From contig CM041776.1 in NCBI GenBank assembly GCA_023374045.1, positions 43,592,171 to 43,656,170 on the forward strand: a stretch of 64,000 nt of DNA. The letters are read 5' to 3'. Shown here in pieces: positions 46,271-58,125 of this stretch (its first letter is position 1; each line of letters starts with the position of its first letter). The notes under the pieces are model-generated. The model had not been told where the DNA came from. It ran no database searches and saw nothing but the letters and a program-made list of their open reading frames with translations. Both the position numbers and the translations under genes were made by a program. This stretch comes from Limonium bicolor. Its lineage: Eukaryota; Streptophyta; Magnoliopsida; Caryophyllales; Plumbaginaceae.

Positions 46271-47746
46271 TAGGTGATTACCTTGGCCGGATTTCGAACC
46301 GGGCCCATCGCGGTCAATCACATGCAGAACAGGCTGCCTCTGAGGTGCGCCTCTCTGAGGGCCCCGGGATCCCTGTCCCTGAGGTGCCTGCTGGGCCGGT
46401 GCATCACCAGATGCCACCTCCTTGCCCTCTCTCTGCTTGTAGCTCTGAAAGTTTCCCTTCGGCTTTCCACTCTCTGGGCACTTGTTAGCTGTGTGTCCCA
46501 GCTTCTGGCAGTTGTAGCATTTGATCTCCCTCCCGTAGCAGTCCTTACCAGGATGGTCCTGGTTGCACTTTCTGCACACATAGGTGCGGCCGTCGGAGAA
46601 GGTTTTGGCGGCTCCGGAGCTAGAACCTGAGGTTAGAGGGTTAGCACATGTGTGCGTGGATATACTAGATACGATACTTATATGAATACGAATTGGAAGT
46701 AGAATTTACCCTTAGGAGGGTGTGATCTCAGTGGCTTAGCTGCCACCGGTGCAGAATAACCAAGCTGAAGGATCTCAGCTGGTTTGCCCTGCTCAGCATG
46801 GGCACTGCTCTCACTTGGGGACTTCTTCTGAGAAAAGAAGTTCCCTTTCTTCTTCTTCCAGCTTTTACCCTGGTTCTGCTCCTCGCCATTGGTATTCTTG
46901 TTATTGGCCTTGCGCTTCAGCGCGGTTTCTTCATCCCTCAATTGGCAAGTGATCTCAACGCGAGAAGCCGCGTGATAACACTCCTGAAGTTTCAGGTATT
47001 AGCCGGGATTCTCATTTAAGGAGGATAAGGAAAATTCAAAGAATTCAAGGAATTTAAGGAATTGAATAATGATACTAAGGGTTAACTTATTTACCTGAAG
47101 GGAGGTAAATCGTGTAGCCCATACCGTACCGAAGGCGATGGCTCAGACCGCCATAGAAGCGATCGACCAACACCTGGCCGGTGTATCCTAAGATCAGGGA
47201 GAAGGAGAATGGAGGTGAAGGTGCGGTAGTACTCATCCACAGACATCTTGTCTGTCATCTTTAAGGCGTCTAGCTCTAGCCTTTTCTTCGTTTTACATGC
47301 TCCGGATAGTACTTGGATCGGAGGAGAGATGCGAAGGAATCCCAATCGAAGGTGGGGTCGCTGACATGCTCGTGCTTCACCAGTTTCCACCAATCCATGG
47401 CCGCATCCTTCAAGTAGTAGCGCTACTCTGACTCGAACTCCAGCAGGAGCTTCGAGTGTTCAAAGCAGTCTCCATTCGGAGATGTAGCTTCTAGCTTAGC
47501 CGGATCACTCTCGCCCCTAAAGCAAGGAGGGCGGAGTTCCGCTACAGCTTTCACCCAATTGGCTTCTCTGGGTGGAGGGGGAGGGATGGCCCCGTTGAGT
47601 TTGTTGGTTTGTTGGGATTGTTGTACAGCTTGTATTACTTGTGGTAGCATCTGTGCTACCGTGGCGGCGACGATCTCAGCTATCGTCTGCGCGCCGGTTC
47701 CATCTGAGGCTTCGCCTCTAGGTCGGCCTCGGCCTCGTCCTGACAT
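46262..47746 (-). pseudogene. gag: gag with zinc knuckles and intron-like gaps
   Basis: It starts with MSGRGRGRPRGEASDG at 47746. The capsid part (YYLKDAAMDWWKLVKHEHVS, FASLLRSKYYPEHVKRR, LKMTDKMSVDEYYRTF) spans 47440-47210, with a TAG near 47411 and a shift near 47285. A GT..AG gap at 47094-46984 joins to CYHAASRVEITCQLRDEETA. A second at 46709-46627 joins to SSSGAAKTFSDGRTYVC. Two zinc-binding motifs follow: CRKCNQDHPGKDC and the classical CYNCQKLGHTANKC (46579-46480). The protein packages element RNA. The gaps at about 111 and 83 nt look like spliceosomal introns, unusual for gag. Confidence 0.82.
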
Positions 47747-47939
47747 CTGAATGTTTAACAGTTACATTAGGCTTTGCAAGATAGACTCAAAGGTCTTGGA
47801 ATTTAAGCAAGGTATCGTTCATAAGAACGTTAAGGGTATCCGTTATTAACAACGGTAGTTCCTAGTTAGGTTTCTAAGTATCCGTCTTAAGACGGTTGAA
47901 ATCCTAACTCGGTAATCTCCTATGCTCGGTACTATGGAC

Positions 47940-47967
47940 ATCAGAGCGTAACTACGCTCTGATACCA
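47940..47967 (-). promoter_or_regulatory. Initiator tRNA-Met primer site in a hairpin (chromovirus)
   Basis: The minus strand reads TGGTATCAGAGC (47967-47956), five bases after the LTR. ATCAGAGCGTA pairs perfectly with TACGCTCTGAT over 11 bp around a 2-nt loop (47963-47940). Compared with the LARD hairpins, one base pair is changed on both sides. The leader 47760-47939 has no ORF. Confidence 0.9.
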
Positions 47968-47972
47968 CTTTT

Positions 47973-50900
47973 TGTAACACCCCAACCGCTAATCCTATGC
48001 TTACCGTCTAATCGTCCTATTAATCCTACGAGTTCGCAGCGGAATTATTACATACTTACTACGGCGGGTGAAACAATGCCGCTAACCGCCCATACGGCTA
48101 GCTAGGCTACTAATACTTACAGTCACGGTCTGATGAACATAACGTACCGAGCTACTAAATTACTTACAAAATAACATGCCAATACTTACATCCTGGATCA
48201 CCGAGTATTTAAAGTATATTCATTACATCTTTCAAGCTTACCAAAAGAATGAGTTTCTAAAGCTACTCATCTATACCAATGCTCCTTTCCCAATATCCAA
48301 AAAGGTGTACCCCATGGTACACCGGCTAATCAAAAACTTAGCCATGTACTACTTAGTACACCCATCAAATTCATTGTTTACAACAAAAAGAAGATAAAGA
48401 AATGAAAGTAGATCTTCACATCTTCATCAATCTCGAGTACCTGCGTGTAGTAAAAATGGTGCCCCAAGGGGCTCAGCAAAAGCTGCATATGGACTCCGCA
48501 TATACCGCGTGCTAGCTAGGGCACGCCGACTATTTGACGTCCACTAAACATGCCATTCATTATTCATACATACATGCTCTTCATACATATACATGCTATA
48601 CAATTCATTACACAATCAAGGCAACATTACAAGTACACATCTTACTTACCTTCACAAGGTTAGCCAAATTATGCATCCGGGTTAATCGGAATGCTTTACT
48701 CTTTTACTCATTACTTACTTCTTCTTACAATTACTTACTTCCTTTTACTTTACTTACTCATTCTTACTTACTTACTTATACTCAAGTCAAGTCGTCGGGA
48801 CCTCCGGCCTTGGGGACTACACCGTCCCACATCCGGGATTTACTTGACTCACTAATCCGGGATGCTACCCACTTAAGGGATTTGGGCCGCGGACCAGTTT
48901 AAGAGTCAGGAATTGGAGCCAACCTCTCGTGACTCCGCATCCTCACGCGTGGCCGAAACTATATCGGACTTCTACTCATTCCAATTTAATTACCATTTTA
49001 AGTTAGGATGGTTAGCTTGTTAGGAATAAGTTAGAAGTCCAAACACAATAAATAGCGGTCACGGTACAATACAACATACATACACACATTCATATCATCC
49101 ATACATTTCATGAAGTATACAAACTAAGAATTAAAGAAATATACAACATCATACAACACTACATATTCACAAGTATGCATATTAACTCCGATTCGTGCAT
49201 TTATCTTATTTGGTGATCAATTAGCACACAACACACAAATCAGAGTAACCAAGATAGCATACGGGGCATGAGGAATCCATACCGTTCACCGTTGTACGTA
49301 ATTCCAAACGTCCTTCGATGTCACAAACCAAGTCCTATTACATACATACAATTGAATGATTAATTACTATCATCACTTAACTCACTTACTATGTCCTTAC
49401 ATTTCTTACACTTATACTTTACTTACTTACTTTTCCTTTACTTAAGTTTCTATCTTCTTACTTAAGGTTTGCATGCTTACACACATATACATATACATAT
49501 ATGTATGGGTATACATATACATATATATACAATTACTATTTAAATTAAAATAATTTTTTTTTTTTGTCAGGACCGGACTTGCGACCGACCCTGGCAAGTC
49601 CGGTCCATTCCAGTAGGTTTCATCGGGAAATTTTTTCCGACCGGACTTGCATGTCCGGTCGCAAGTCCGGTCGATTCCAGTAACATTCTGCGGAAATTTT
49701 TCTGCTCGACCGGACTTGCAAGTCCGGTCGCAAGTCCGGTCGATTCCAGTAGCATTGACGGGAAATTTTTCTGCTCGACCGGACTTGCAAGTCCGGTCGC
49801 AAGTCCGGTCGATTCCAGTAGCATACTGACGGGAAAATTTTCTGCTCGACCGGATCTTGCAGTCCGGTCGCAAGTCCGGTCGATCCAGTATTTGCATTTT
49901 AATTTCTGTTTTCAGTCCTCTCTTTCACCCATTACTTCCCCATTGTTCCTACACTTAATCCTACATGTTTTAACACCATTTAAACCTCCTAATACACCCT
50001 AGTTCATTTCCTAACTCCTTACACAATTTTATACTCATTCACTCATCTAATTTTCTAAGTTTCAACTCACACTTTCACTAGTTGTTTCCCTAGTTGTTTG
50101 CTACAGATTTTAGCACTAACACTCTCCATCTACCACTCCCTCTTCTAATGTCATTTCTAACACTCCTAACACTTATAATTACATTAACTATCTCTCTCAA
50201 CTTATCCTCTATCTTCCTTAATCAAAATCTGTTACACACTCCCATTATTCACCTAGTTTTAATTCTCTAAGTGTTCTAATCCTAGGCAAATTTTGCCATA
50301 GTCTCCCCTATAATTTTATACTCTCACCACATTGTTTTACTCACATCTATATTGTCTCACCTGTTTTCAATAACATCAATATACACAAGCTCCCATATAC
50401 AATCCCAATACTAAACAACAACACTAAACTACAAAATTCCTGCACACAACACACTCTCCCCAATCTGTTTTGTAACAGTTTTACATGTCTTTTAAAGCTT
50501 CAAATACTTGTATTCTCTTACACATTATACCTAATGCATTACCATTTTCAATACCATTTCATTCTAAAAATCTGTTACATATACAATTACAAGACTACAC
50601 AAGGTGAGTATATTACCTTGTTATTTCACAAGCTTCTTCTTTCTTTCTCTCTCTTCCTCTTTCTCTACCGGTTTTGAATCTCAATCCACTAACACTACAA
50701 CCATTCACATACACCATTCAATACCATGAACTAACCCTAACCATTAATCAAGCTTTAATCTAGGTTTTAGGGTTTAGAAAATTTATTACCTTCCAAGAGC
50801 ACAAGCTGTTTGGGATAGCTCAAGAACAAGATTTCTCACACACCACCAATGCCAAAATCGGCTGGACATACAAGAGACCAAACAAGGTTTAGTCTAATTT

Positions 50901-51737
50901 TCGTTTTGCCATTTAGGCTAGAAAAAGATGGAGTTTTTGAAGATATTTTTACCTTAGAAGAACAAGGAGAACAAGGGCCTTCTAATGGTGGTGTTGAAGC
51001 TTCAAATGGGGATACCCTCAAAATCGAAAATGCTTGTTTTGGATTTTGGAAAGATGAAAATGTAGCTCTTGAGGAGAGGATTACAATGGTGGTGTTTTTA
51101 TAATTTTTGGAAGAGTGTGGAGAGAGTTACAAAGGAGAGAAGTAGTTGTGGGGTGTTTTTTTTCAATCATGGGAATCGATGGAGGTTGAAGAAGAAGAAA
51201 AAGAGAGTGAGGGTGCTGGTCCACGTGAGGGAAAAGAGAGAATGGGGTAGGAGAGAGAATTGTGAGAGAGTAATAGAGTGGGGTGAGGTTTACTTTTTGT
51301 TTTTGTTTTTAGTAAATAAGGAAGTGTGGGTGAGTGTGTATATATGTAAATCGGACACACACAGAGACCAAGGGGGTTTTAAAATTCTTTTTACATTCTT
51401 GGACACATAAGTTTTGTATTATATTTCTACCCCACAATTCCCGTTTTTGACAGTTTTTACTAATTCTCTCGTTTTCTTGATTTTATTCCTAAGCTCACTA
51501 ATATTTATTAATGATATTTAGTTGACCAAAACTGTTACGAGTCTATTTGACCCGCTTAAAGACACGTTTTCCCGGTTACCTCGAAAAACGCGCTTTAAGG
51601 TTCGGTAATGTTTTTAAACCCGTTTTAAAGGTCCGTTTTCTTCGGGATTTGTTCCCTAATAATTATTTACACTTAATTAAGCTTCTAAATTACTTATTAG
51701 CCTAATTAATCACTATTTTTAATTACGGGGTATTTCA
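47973..51737 (-). mobile_element. Chromovirus 5' LTR (right copy, 3765 bp)
   Basis: It runs from TGTAACACCCC (47973) to GGGGTATTTCA (51737). It aligns over its whole length with 37645-41457. Differences include a few substitutions and many one- to three-base indels. The palindromic array is at 49571-49890. This is the copy expected to carry the active promoter. Confidence 0.93.
49571..49890. repeat. 71-bp palindromic array in the right LTR
   Basis: Units start at 49571, 49639, 49708, 49777 and 49848. They match the left LTR units but carry small deletions that break the constant period. Confidence 0.9.
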
Positions 51738-53381
51738 ATAAATTACACAATAAATGTCTCAAAATATAGCATATATTTTTGGCCTCACTTTGATTTAATT
51801 ATTTTTCCACATAATGTCATAATTTGACCATTATGTTAATTAAATCTCTTAAATGACTAGCTTAATTTATCTTAGCCATTTTTTTCCATTTTTAGGTCAA
51901 TATGACCTATATTTGTAATTTCACTCTCGGCCATATATATATATGCTTAAAAATTATAAAAATCATAAGTTTAAGGTGTTTATACCTTGATTAATCCTTG
52001 TATGAGCTTGGTCACTTGTAGGAAAATTCACCACTTGATTTAGACATGTTTAATACACAAAAACAAGATATGGTTACACTCCAAGCTTGAGCTTAACCAT
52101 AAGGAATAATTAATGTAAGATTTAAGGCAAAAATCACCTTAAAATGCAAGGAGTGTTCATGATGGTTTCGACCTGAACCAAACACACCACATGGTGTTAG
52201 ATCCACCATATTGACATAGTAAATAGCTAGATCTAAACAAACTCTCTTGTTATTAGGTTTTACCTTAGAAAAATGCCTTAAAAGAGAGTATTTCTCTTGG
52301 ATATTGGTCACCCTTGCTCCAAATGGCTAACCAACTGAATGAATATGTAAATATGAAGATTATGAGTGTATAAACTCATAAAAAACAGAAGAAAGAAACC
52401 GCATGAAGAGTGGAGGTTCTTAAGGTATGTTTTTACCTTAAATTGTAGATTTGAACAACCATGGTCCCTCTACTGGTCTCAACCGAGTTTAGCTCTTGTT
52501 CTAACCTTAGAACACTGAGAATAAGCCATATGAATTGATGAGAAACGAAATCTAAGTGTTGGTAGTGAAGAGATGAAGAAAAAGGGCTAAAAATGACCTT
52601 AAAACACTTACCTTAAGAGCTTAGGAGCTAGGTTTGCCTTCCATGTTAAAGAACAAGCCTTGAGAGCTTCAAGGAAGGAGGAGAGCTCGGTTGACAGGGC
52701 TGGAATCGGACAAGGAGGAAGAAAGGAATGGGTAAGTTTTGAAATAATTGAAAAAGTAACTTAATTTTCAAAAGTAATTGGTATTAGGTATAGTTTGTCC
52801 CATAATGATTGTAGGCTGTCTCCTCCCTCTTTCCAGCCGATTTCCAAGGGGTTAAATGGGTCATTTAATTGACCATTGACCATACTTGGTCAATATTGAC
52901 TCATGTGGGCCCCACTTTAGGGTTTTATTAATATTTTAATATTAATTTGTAAAAATTCGTAAATTTCTGGAATTAAATTCCTAATATGATATAATTTGAT
53001 AAAATATCATATTTAAGGGTAATTATAATCTTTAAGCCCATTAAAAATCAATTTAAAAGGCAATCTCACAAAAACGTGCTTTAAGGTGTTTTAGCGCACA
53101 TTTTTGTGTCACAGGGTGTTCCTGAGCTTGGTTCTCCTTGAGAATGGTTTTATTGTGTTCCTTGCTTCATTATAATACTTAGGAATCCACTTTGGATCCT
53201 ATTCGGGGTCATACAACCTTTATGGTGTCTTAAAGCACATTTTTGGCTTTACCGATCTTAAGGCGTGTTTTGCCTTGTTGAGATCTTTTAGATTGTTCCC
53301 CAATAATATTTAGATGTTTATTAATCATCTTAGATCATTAATAGATCATTTAATTATATTTTAAAGGTTAGGGGTATTTCA
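51738..53381 (-). mobile_element. 3' LTR end of another minus-strand element
   Basis: The right end GGGGTATTTCA at 53381 is followed by a polypurine tract complement, so this is a 3' LTR of a minus-strand element. Its left part is missing where the chromovirus abuts. The last 400 bp resemble positions 500-905. The stretch is AT-rich and no gene is seen. Confidence 0.75.
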
Positions 53382-53638
53382 GTCTACCCCCCTTAAAAAG
53401 GCTTCGTCCCGAAGTCCTTAACCCTCTACAGTTCACCTAAGGAATCAAGTTCCACTAAGTAACCAAACAGTCCATTGCTAGGGAGTAACTCCCACTAGGT
53501 TCAGACCTAGTCTATACATACAGCATATATCAAGTAGTCAAACTCATGGTATAAGCTCATTCGTTTCATAGCACTAAACAAGGTGCACATCCAATTCATC
53601 CACAAAGTACTCAGCGGTACTATTTATATATTCAACCA

Positions 53639-53755
53639 GGTGCAAAACTCATAGTACACAGCACTAGACAAGGTGCAAAACTCATGGTACACAGCACTAG
53701 ACAAGGTGCAAAACTCATAATACACAGCACTAGACAAGGTGCAAAACTCATAAAG
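53639..53755. repeat. 33-bp tandem repeat, about four units
   Basis: The words GGTGCAAAACTCAT and ACACAGCACTAGACAA recur with starts near 53639, 53672, 53705 and 53738. Confidence 0.88.
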
Positions 53756-53939
53756 TACTCAAAGGTGTTTTCAAGGGATACTCCACGCATCCCTATCTAC
53801 ATGTTAGTATCTCGCGAGGATACCCACACATCATTCCACATGTATGCGTGCACATATAGTTAACGTTGACAGTTCACAGGGAAGCAGTCTTAAAGACCAG
53901 GACTTGACGATCCCCAACCCCAGCCAACGTCTACTACCC

Positions 53940-54099
53940 GCGGACACACCGGTTTAATAACGAAGGACACTGCGGTCCACGACTCCTCGGACAGTATCAC
54001 CTTATTTCCTTAGTCACCCACAGACACACCGGTCTAATGACAAAGGGCTCTGCGGTCCACGGCTCTCTGGGTGATGTCACTCGCAGACACACCGGTCTA
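53940..54099. repeat. Repeats with GACACACCGGTYTAAT, running into the gap
   Basis: GACACACCGGT recurs at about 53943, 54023 and 54086 with intervening CTGCGGTCCACG. The array may have caused the assembly break. Confidence 0.75.
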
Positions 54100-54599
54100 N
54101 NNNNNNNNNNNNNNNNNNNNNNNNNNNNNNNNNNNNNNNNNNNNNNNNNNNNNNNNNNNNNNNNNNNNNNNNNNNNNNNNNNNNNNNNNNNNNNNNNNNN
54201 NNNNNNNNNNNNNNNNNNNNNNNNNNNNNNNNNNNNNNNNNNNNNNNNNNNNNNNNNNNNNNNNNNNNNNNNNNNNNNNNNNNNNNNNNNNNNNNNNNNN
54301 NNNNNNNNNNNNNNNNNNNNNNNNNNNNNNNNNNNNNNNNNNNNNNNNNNNNNNNNNNNNNNNNNNNNNNNNNNNNNNNNNNNNNNNNNNNNNNNNNNNN
54401 NNNNNNNNNNNNNNNNNNNNNNNNNNNNNNNNNNNNNNNNNNNNNNNNNNNNNNNNNNNNNNNNNNNNNNNNNNNNNNNNNNNNNNNNNNNNNNNNNNNN
54501 NNNNNNNNNNNNNNNNNNNNNNNNNNNNNNNNNNNNNNNNNNNNNNNNNNNNNNNNNNNNNNNNNNNNNNNNNNNNNNNNNNNNNNNNNNNNNNNNNNN
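54100..54599. other. Assembly gap, exactly 500 N
   Basis: A round 500-base run of N is typically a placeholder of unknown true length. A minus-strand internal region lies to the left and a plus-strand LTR to the right. Any ORF spanning it is an artefact. Confidence 0.98.
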
Positions 54600-57500
54600 A
54601 GGAAAATCAAAGAAAATCCAAGTTCCCATCATTTTCTTGTATAACCGAAAATTCACCTTACAATGGTGCCTTGTCTTGCTATTTTCTTAGCTTAATTCAA
54701 TCTTCAAGGGACTAGGAGGAGTCCTATCTTGCCACTTAACCAAGCTCTCTTTCAAATTCCAAAGGTAATCATCAAATTTAGTGTTTTAAGACACTTATGT
54801 AAACCTAGGGTTTAATTATGAGTTTGAGTATTAAACTTAATACTCATTACCCTTATATGTGTATTGGTTAGAAGGTTGACAAGTGATAAAAGCTCCTTGC
54901 CGATTTTCAATCAAGAAAAACAAGTGAAAACAAGTGAGAAAGCTTGGAAAACAAAGAGGTAAATGACCTCTCTTAATGTGGTTTTATGTACTAGGGAATT
55001 GAGCTATATTTGCTTAATAAATAACCTAAAGAGCCAATGGGAAATGAGCTAGAAAACTATCCACAAGGTGGACTAAAAAGACATGGGAGCATTGTTGTGT
55101 GTATTTGCAGGTCAAAGGCATTACTTATGTGGGAAATTCAGTGTTTAAGTTTAATGCAATTTAAGGGCCTAAGAGCCATGTTATTTAAGGGCCTAAGTGC
55201 CAAGCAATTTAAGTTTATGCACTATATTGTGATGTAGTGTAGTTTAAAGGTTTAGTTGTGTGTAAAGAACATCTCTTGTGAAGTGAATGTGTTTGATGGT
55301 TAAAGGATGAAAAACCATATGTTTGTGTATAAGAGTGTGTATTAAGAGATTGAATGTTCTTGATTGTCTAAAGGTGAAAAACAATGTGTTTTGATGTGAG
55401 TATATACAAGAGAAGCTATGGCGAAATTTAGTTGATAAAAAAAGAGTTTATGTGATGAAATGAGATTTTAAGACCTAGAAGGTACTAGGAACTTGTTAAG
55501 TGTTAAGATGGTGGAAGAAGGTGAATCATGGTGTTCTTAGGTGTTAAGGTGCCATGGGCATTGTCTTGGAGGATTTAGAACTCAAATGGGTGTTTTGAAC
55601 ACACCAAGGAATTGTTATGTGAAGTGTTAAGTCTTGTTCAAGATTTGGTAAACAAAGGAAAAGAAATGCCTAGTGAAGGTCTAAGTGAAAACTTGTGGAA
55701 ATTATAAGCAATTGTGCAAAGGAGGTGTGTTGAGAAATAATGCTTTTGGAGTGGTGGTAATGTTTGTGAGACAACACTTTGGTTAGTTGAGGTAGTAGGC
55801 ATGATATACCACTTAGAAATCTAAGAATTGTTATAAGTGCTAGAAATAATGCTTTTGGAGTGATGATTTAGGAAAGTTTAGTGTTTGTTTTAAGGTGTTT
55901 AAACATGTAGGAAACATGTGGAAAGTTTATGGAATGATTAGGTAAGGTTTAAGGTTGGTTTAGGGGTTGAAAAATGATGTTTTGACAAGTTAATAACATG
56001 GTCCGGGACCTAGCCCTTGTATAGGTACCCGGACCACCCCTTAAAAAGAGCCGAGAGTGAAGTTTAGAAGTGGTCCGGGTCCTTAGTCCAGGACCAAGAC
56101 CCGGACCAAGGGTAAAATAAGGCCGAGAGTACATTCTACAAGTGGTCCGGGACCTTGGGTCCGGACCAAGTCCCGGACCAGGTCAAAAGTGTTGCAAAAT
56201 CTGTTTTAAAGGCTTCTAATCATGGGGAATTGAATGGTAATGGTTTTAGGTGATGTTTAGGCCTTGTTTGGTGGCATATAAAGGCCTTAAAATGTGTAAA
56301 CAAGTGTTGGGTTTGATGTGAGAGTTGTAAACTTAATATCACAAGAGTAAGTTAAGTGTAACGGGAATGACGGGGTAAACTATGGGCGCTTTAAACGTTA
56401 AGCAAACATGTTACCCCAATATTAATAAAAGTAATTGTGATGTTACCAGTTGTACGGGATTTGTTCGAGGAACCTAAAAGGACATGATAAAGTGGACTCC
56501 GGTGACAGGTATGGTTTTCTTGCAACCTGTGTCCTACCGGATTACACCGGCTTGTATGCCAATGTGTTTTTCTGTATGTTTGCCACGTTGTAAGATTAAA
56601 CATGTAATGAGTTTACAGTAATTCATTTATGTGGCGTGTACAACTCCGATACCATTTAACCTGGAAGTGTTAACCTTAGTTACTGAGTCTAGGATCACAT
56701 GAGAGTTCGGTATTCGGAGTAAACGACCCGAACCATGGGACGTTCTAACCACGGCTATGCGTGTGTTAATTGTGTGATATGTGTTGTGAATGTAGGGATC
56801 TCCCTTGTGTGTTAACCCAGTTGTAATCTGTATGTGTGTAGTATGATAGACTCCATAGTGGGGTTCTAACTAATATCTAAAGTAAGTATGTACTAACAGT
56901 AGTGGTGAGGAATCCGGTTTGGCCGGTCGCGCGTTGTTTGGGAGAGGGTATCCTTTTAGCCTTACCCTTCTCTTTGTTATGGTTGTTTCCCTCACGGGTT
57001 ATGATCTCCCATTAGCTTATTCCAAAGCTTAGCTATTCTGACTTATGATCGGTTTAGGGGGAACATGTGTTTGTGTGGTGTGTTCGGGCCTCCAAACCCG
57101 AACCGCCTTAACTTAAGTTACTCGTCCAACTATTAGGACGGTAATGAGTGTTGTTGTTATTGTATAACGAGCTTATCATGAGACTGGCAACATTCTCTAG
57201 GCTCACCAGTGTATAAACAATGTTTGGGTCGGTTCCTAAGAGACCCATTCCCGTTATGTTATGTTTTGTTGTGATGCAATATCTATTGCGGTGTTATGTT
57301 GTGCACGTGAAAACGTGCAAAGTGTTGTTATGTGTTGTTATGTAGTGTATGTTATATGTTATATAATGTGGAGTATGTGGATCATGGATATGAATCCCAG
57401 TTTGAGAAAAGAGGCGTTTAGGGATAACCCGATTTAAGGGTAAGTGTCGTCTATTAAGGAAGTAGCTCCATTAGAGGAGGAACACTCTAGGGATAATGAA

Positions 57501-58092
57501 TACCATGAGTGACTTATTAAGTAAGGATATATTATCCGTTTGTTGAGCCCATTGAGGCGAAATGTTATGTGTTGTGTTTACAGTTACATGCATGATTTAA
57601 ATATAATCAGTCGCATGCTAAGACGACAATTAGTTGTGCGTGGCCCGGTAGCATGTGGGCTGCGGGATTACCATACCAGCAAAGGTGCTGAGCCCCTTGG
57701 GGGCCACCCTTTCTCTCTTTTTCCTATTTCAGGTTCAAGGAGCTGGAAGCCGTTCGAGAGTAGGACGGGGTAGTCGTTGTACATGGGTAATCGTTTAAGT
57801 TGTATATGTACAGTAGGTGTAGTAAGACCGAAACTGTTATCGGCATCAATTTGTAAATACTCGGTACAGTTGGAAGGTATGTGTATGTTGTTGTTGTTGT
57901 TAATGGAAAGGGTCAGTAATGTGTAGTCGCTCGGGAATCTAGTCCATCAGACCGGTACAATGTTTATGTAATAGCCTTGTTAGCCACGTGGGTGGTTAAC
58001 GGCGTGTAACACCAACGATTTAAGTTATGTGATGAGGTGTGTATTCCGCTGCAGATTGTTGTTATGTGTTTGTTGTTGGATGGGGTGTTACA
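54600..58092 (+). mobile_element. LARD-2 5' LTR, first part lost in the gap
   Basis: It aligns with the solo LTR from about 14530 onward and ends GGGGTGTTACA at 58092. About 1.1 kb of the LTR start should lie in the gap. It contains the palindromic array at 56000-56180. No coding region is seen. Confidence 0.85.
56000..56180. repeat. Tandem palindromic array in the LARD-2 LTR
   Basis: Three units start at 56000, 56072 and 56143. Each has GGTCCGGG with an inverted CCGGACCA-type partner. The period is 71-72 bp. Confidence 0.82.
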
Positions 58093-58097
58093 AAAAG

Positions 58098-58125
58098 TGG
58101 TATCAGAGCGAAGTATCGCTCTGAT
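58098..58125 (+). promoter_or_regulatory. Initiator tRNA-Met primer site in a hairpin (LARD-2)
   Basis: TGGTATCAGAGC is at 58098-58109. ATCAGAGCGA (58102-58111) pairs with TCGCTCTGAT (58116-58125) around AGTA, as in LARD-1. Confidence 0.9.

Larger units (their letters stand above)
37645..51737 (-). mobile_element. Full-length Ty3/gypsy chromovirus (Tekay/Del-like), 14.1 kb, carrying an AlkB gene
   Basis: Two near-identical 3.8-kb LTRs in the same orientation flank a 6.5-kb internal region. On the minus strand, in order, are: initiator-Met primer site, gag with zinc knuckles, AlkB dioxygenase, aspartic protease, RT, RNase H, integrase and a chromodomain-like C-terminus, then two polypurine tracts. 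The Tekay/Del assignment rests on the order, long LTRs, chromodomain-like tail and initiator-Met priming. It was not tested by phylogeny. Several one-base frameshifts interrupt gag-pol, and LTR copies differ largely by one-base indels. The 5 bases outside the ends (gcctc and ataaa) do not match, so no TSD is visible. Confidence 0.92.
53382..54099 (-). mobile_element. Polypurine-proximal internal sequence of that element
   Basis: It starts with the complement of TTTTTAAGGGGGGTAGAC (53382-53399). It then holds repeat arrays and no ORF, and is cut by the assembly gap. Repeats of a GACC...GTCC type near the tract resemble those at 62607-62840 of LARD-2, suggesting a LARD. Confidence 0.65.

Noticed and set aside
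53997..54715. Long ORFs across the gap
   Set aside because: They consist of N-derived unknown residues and are artefacts.
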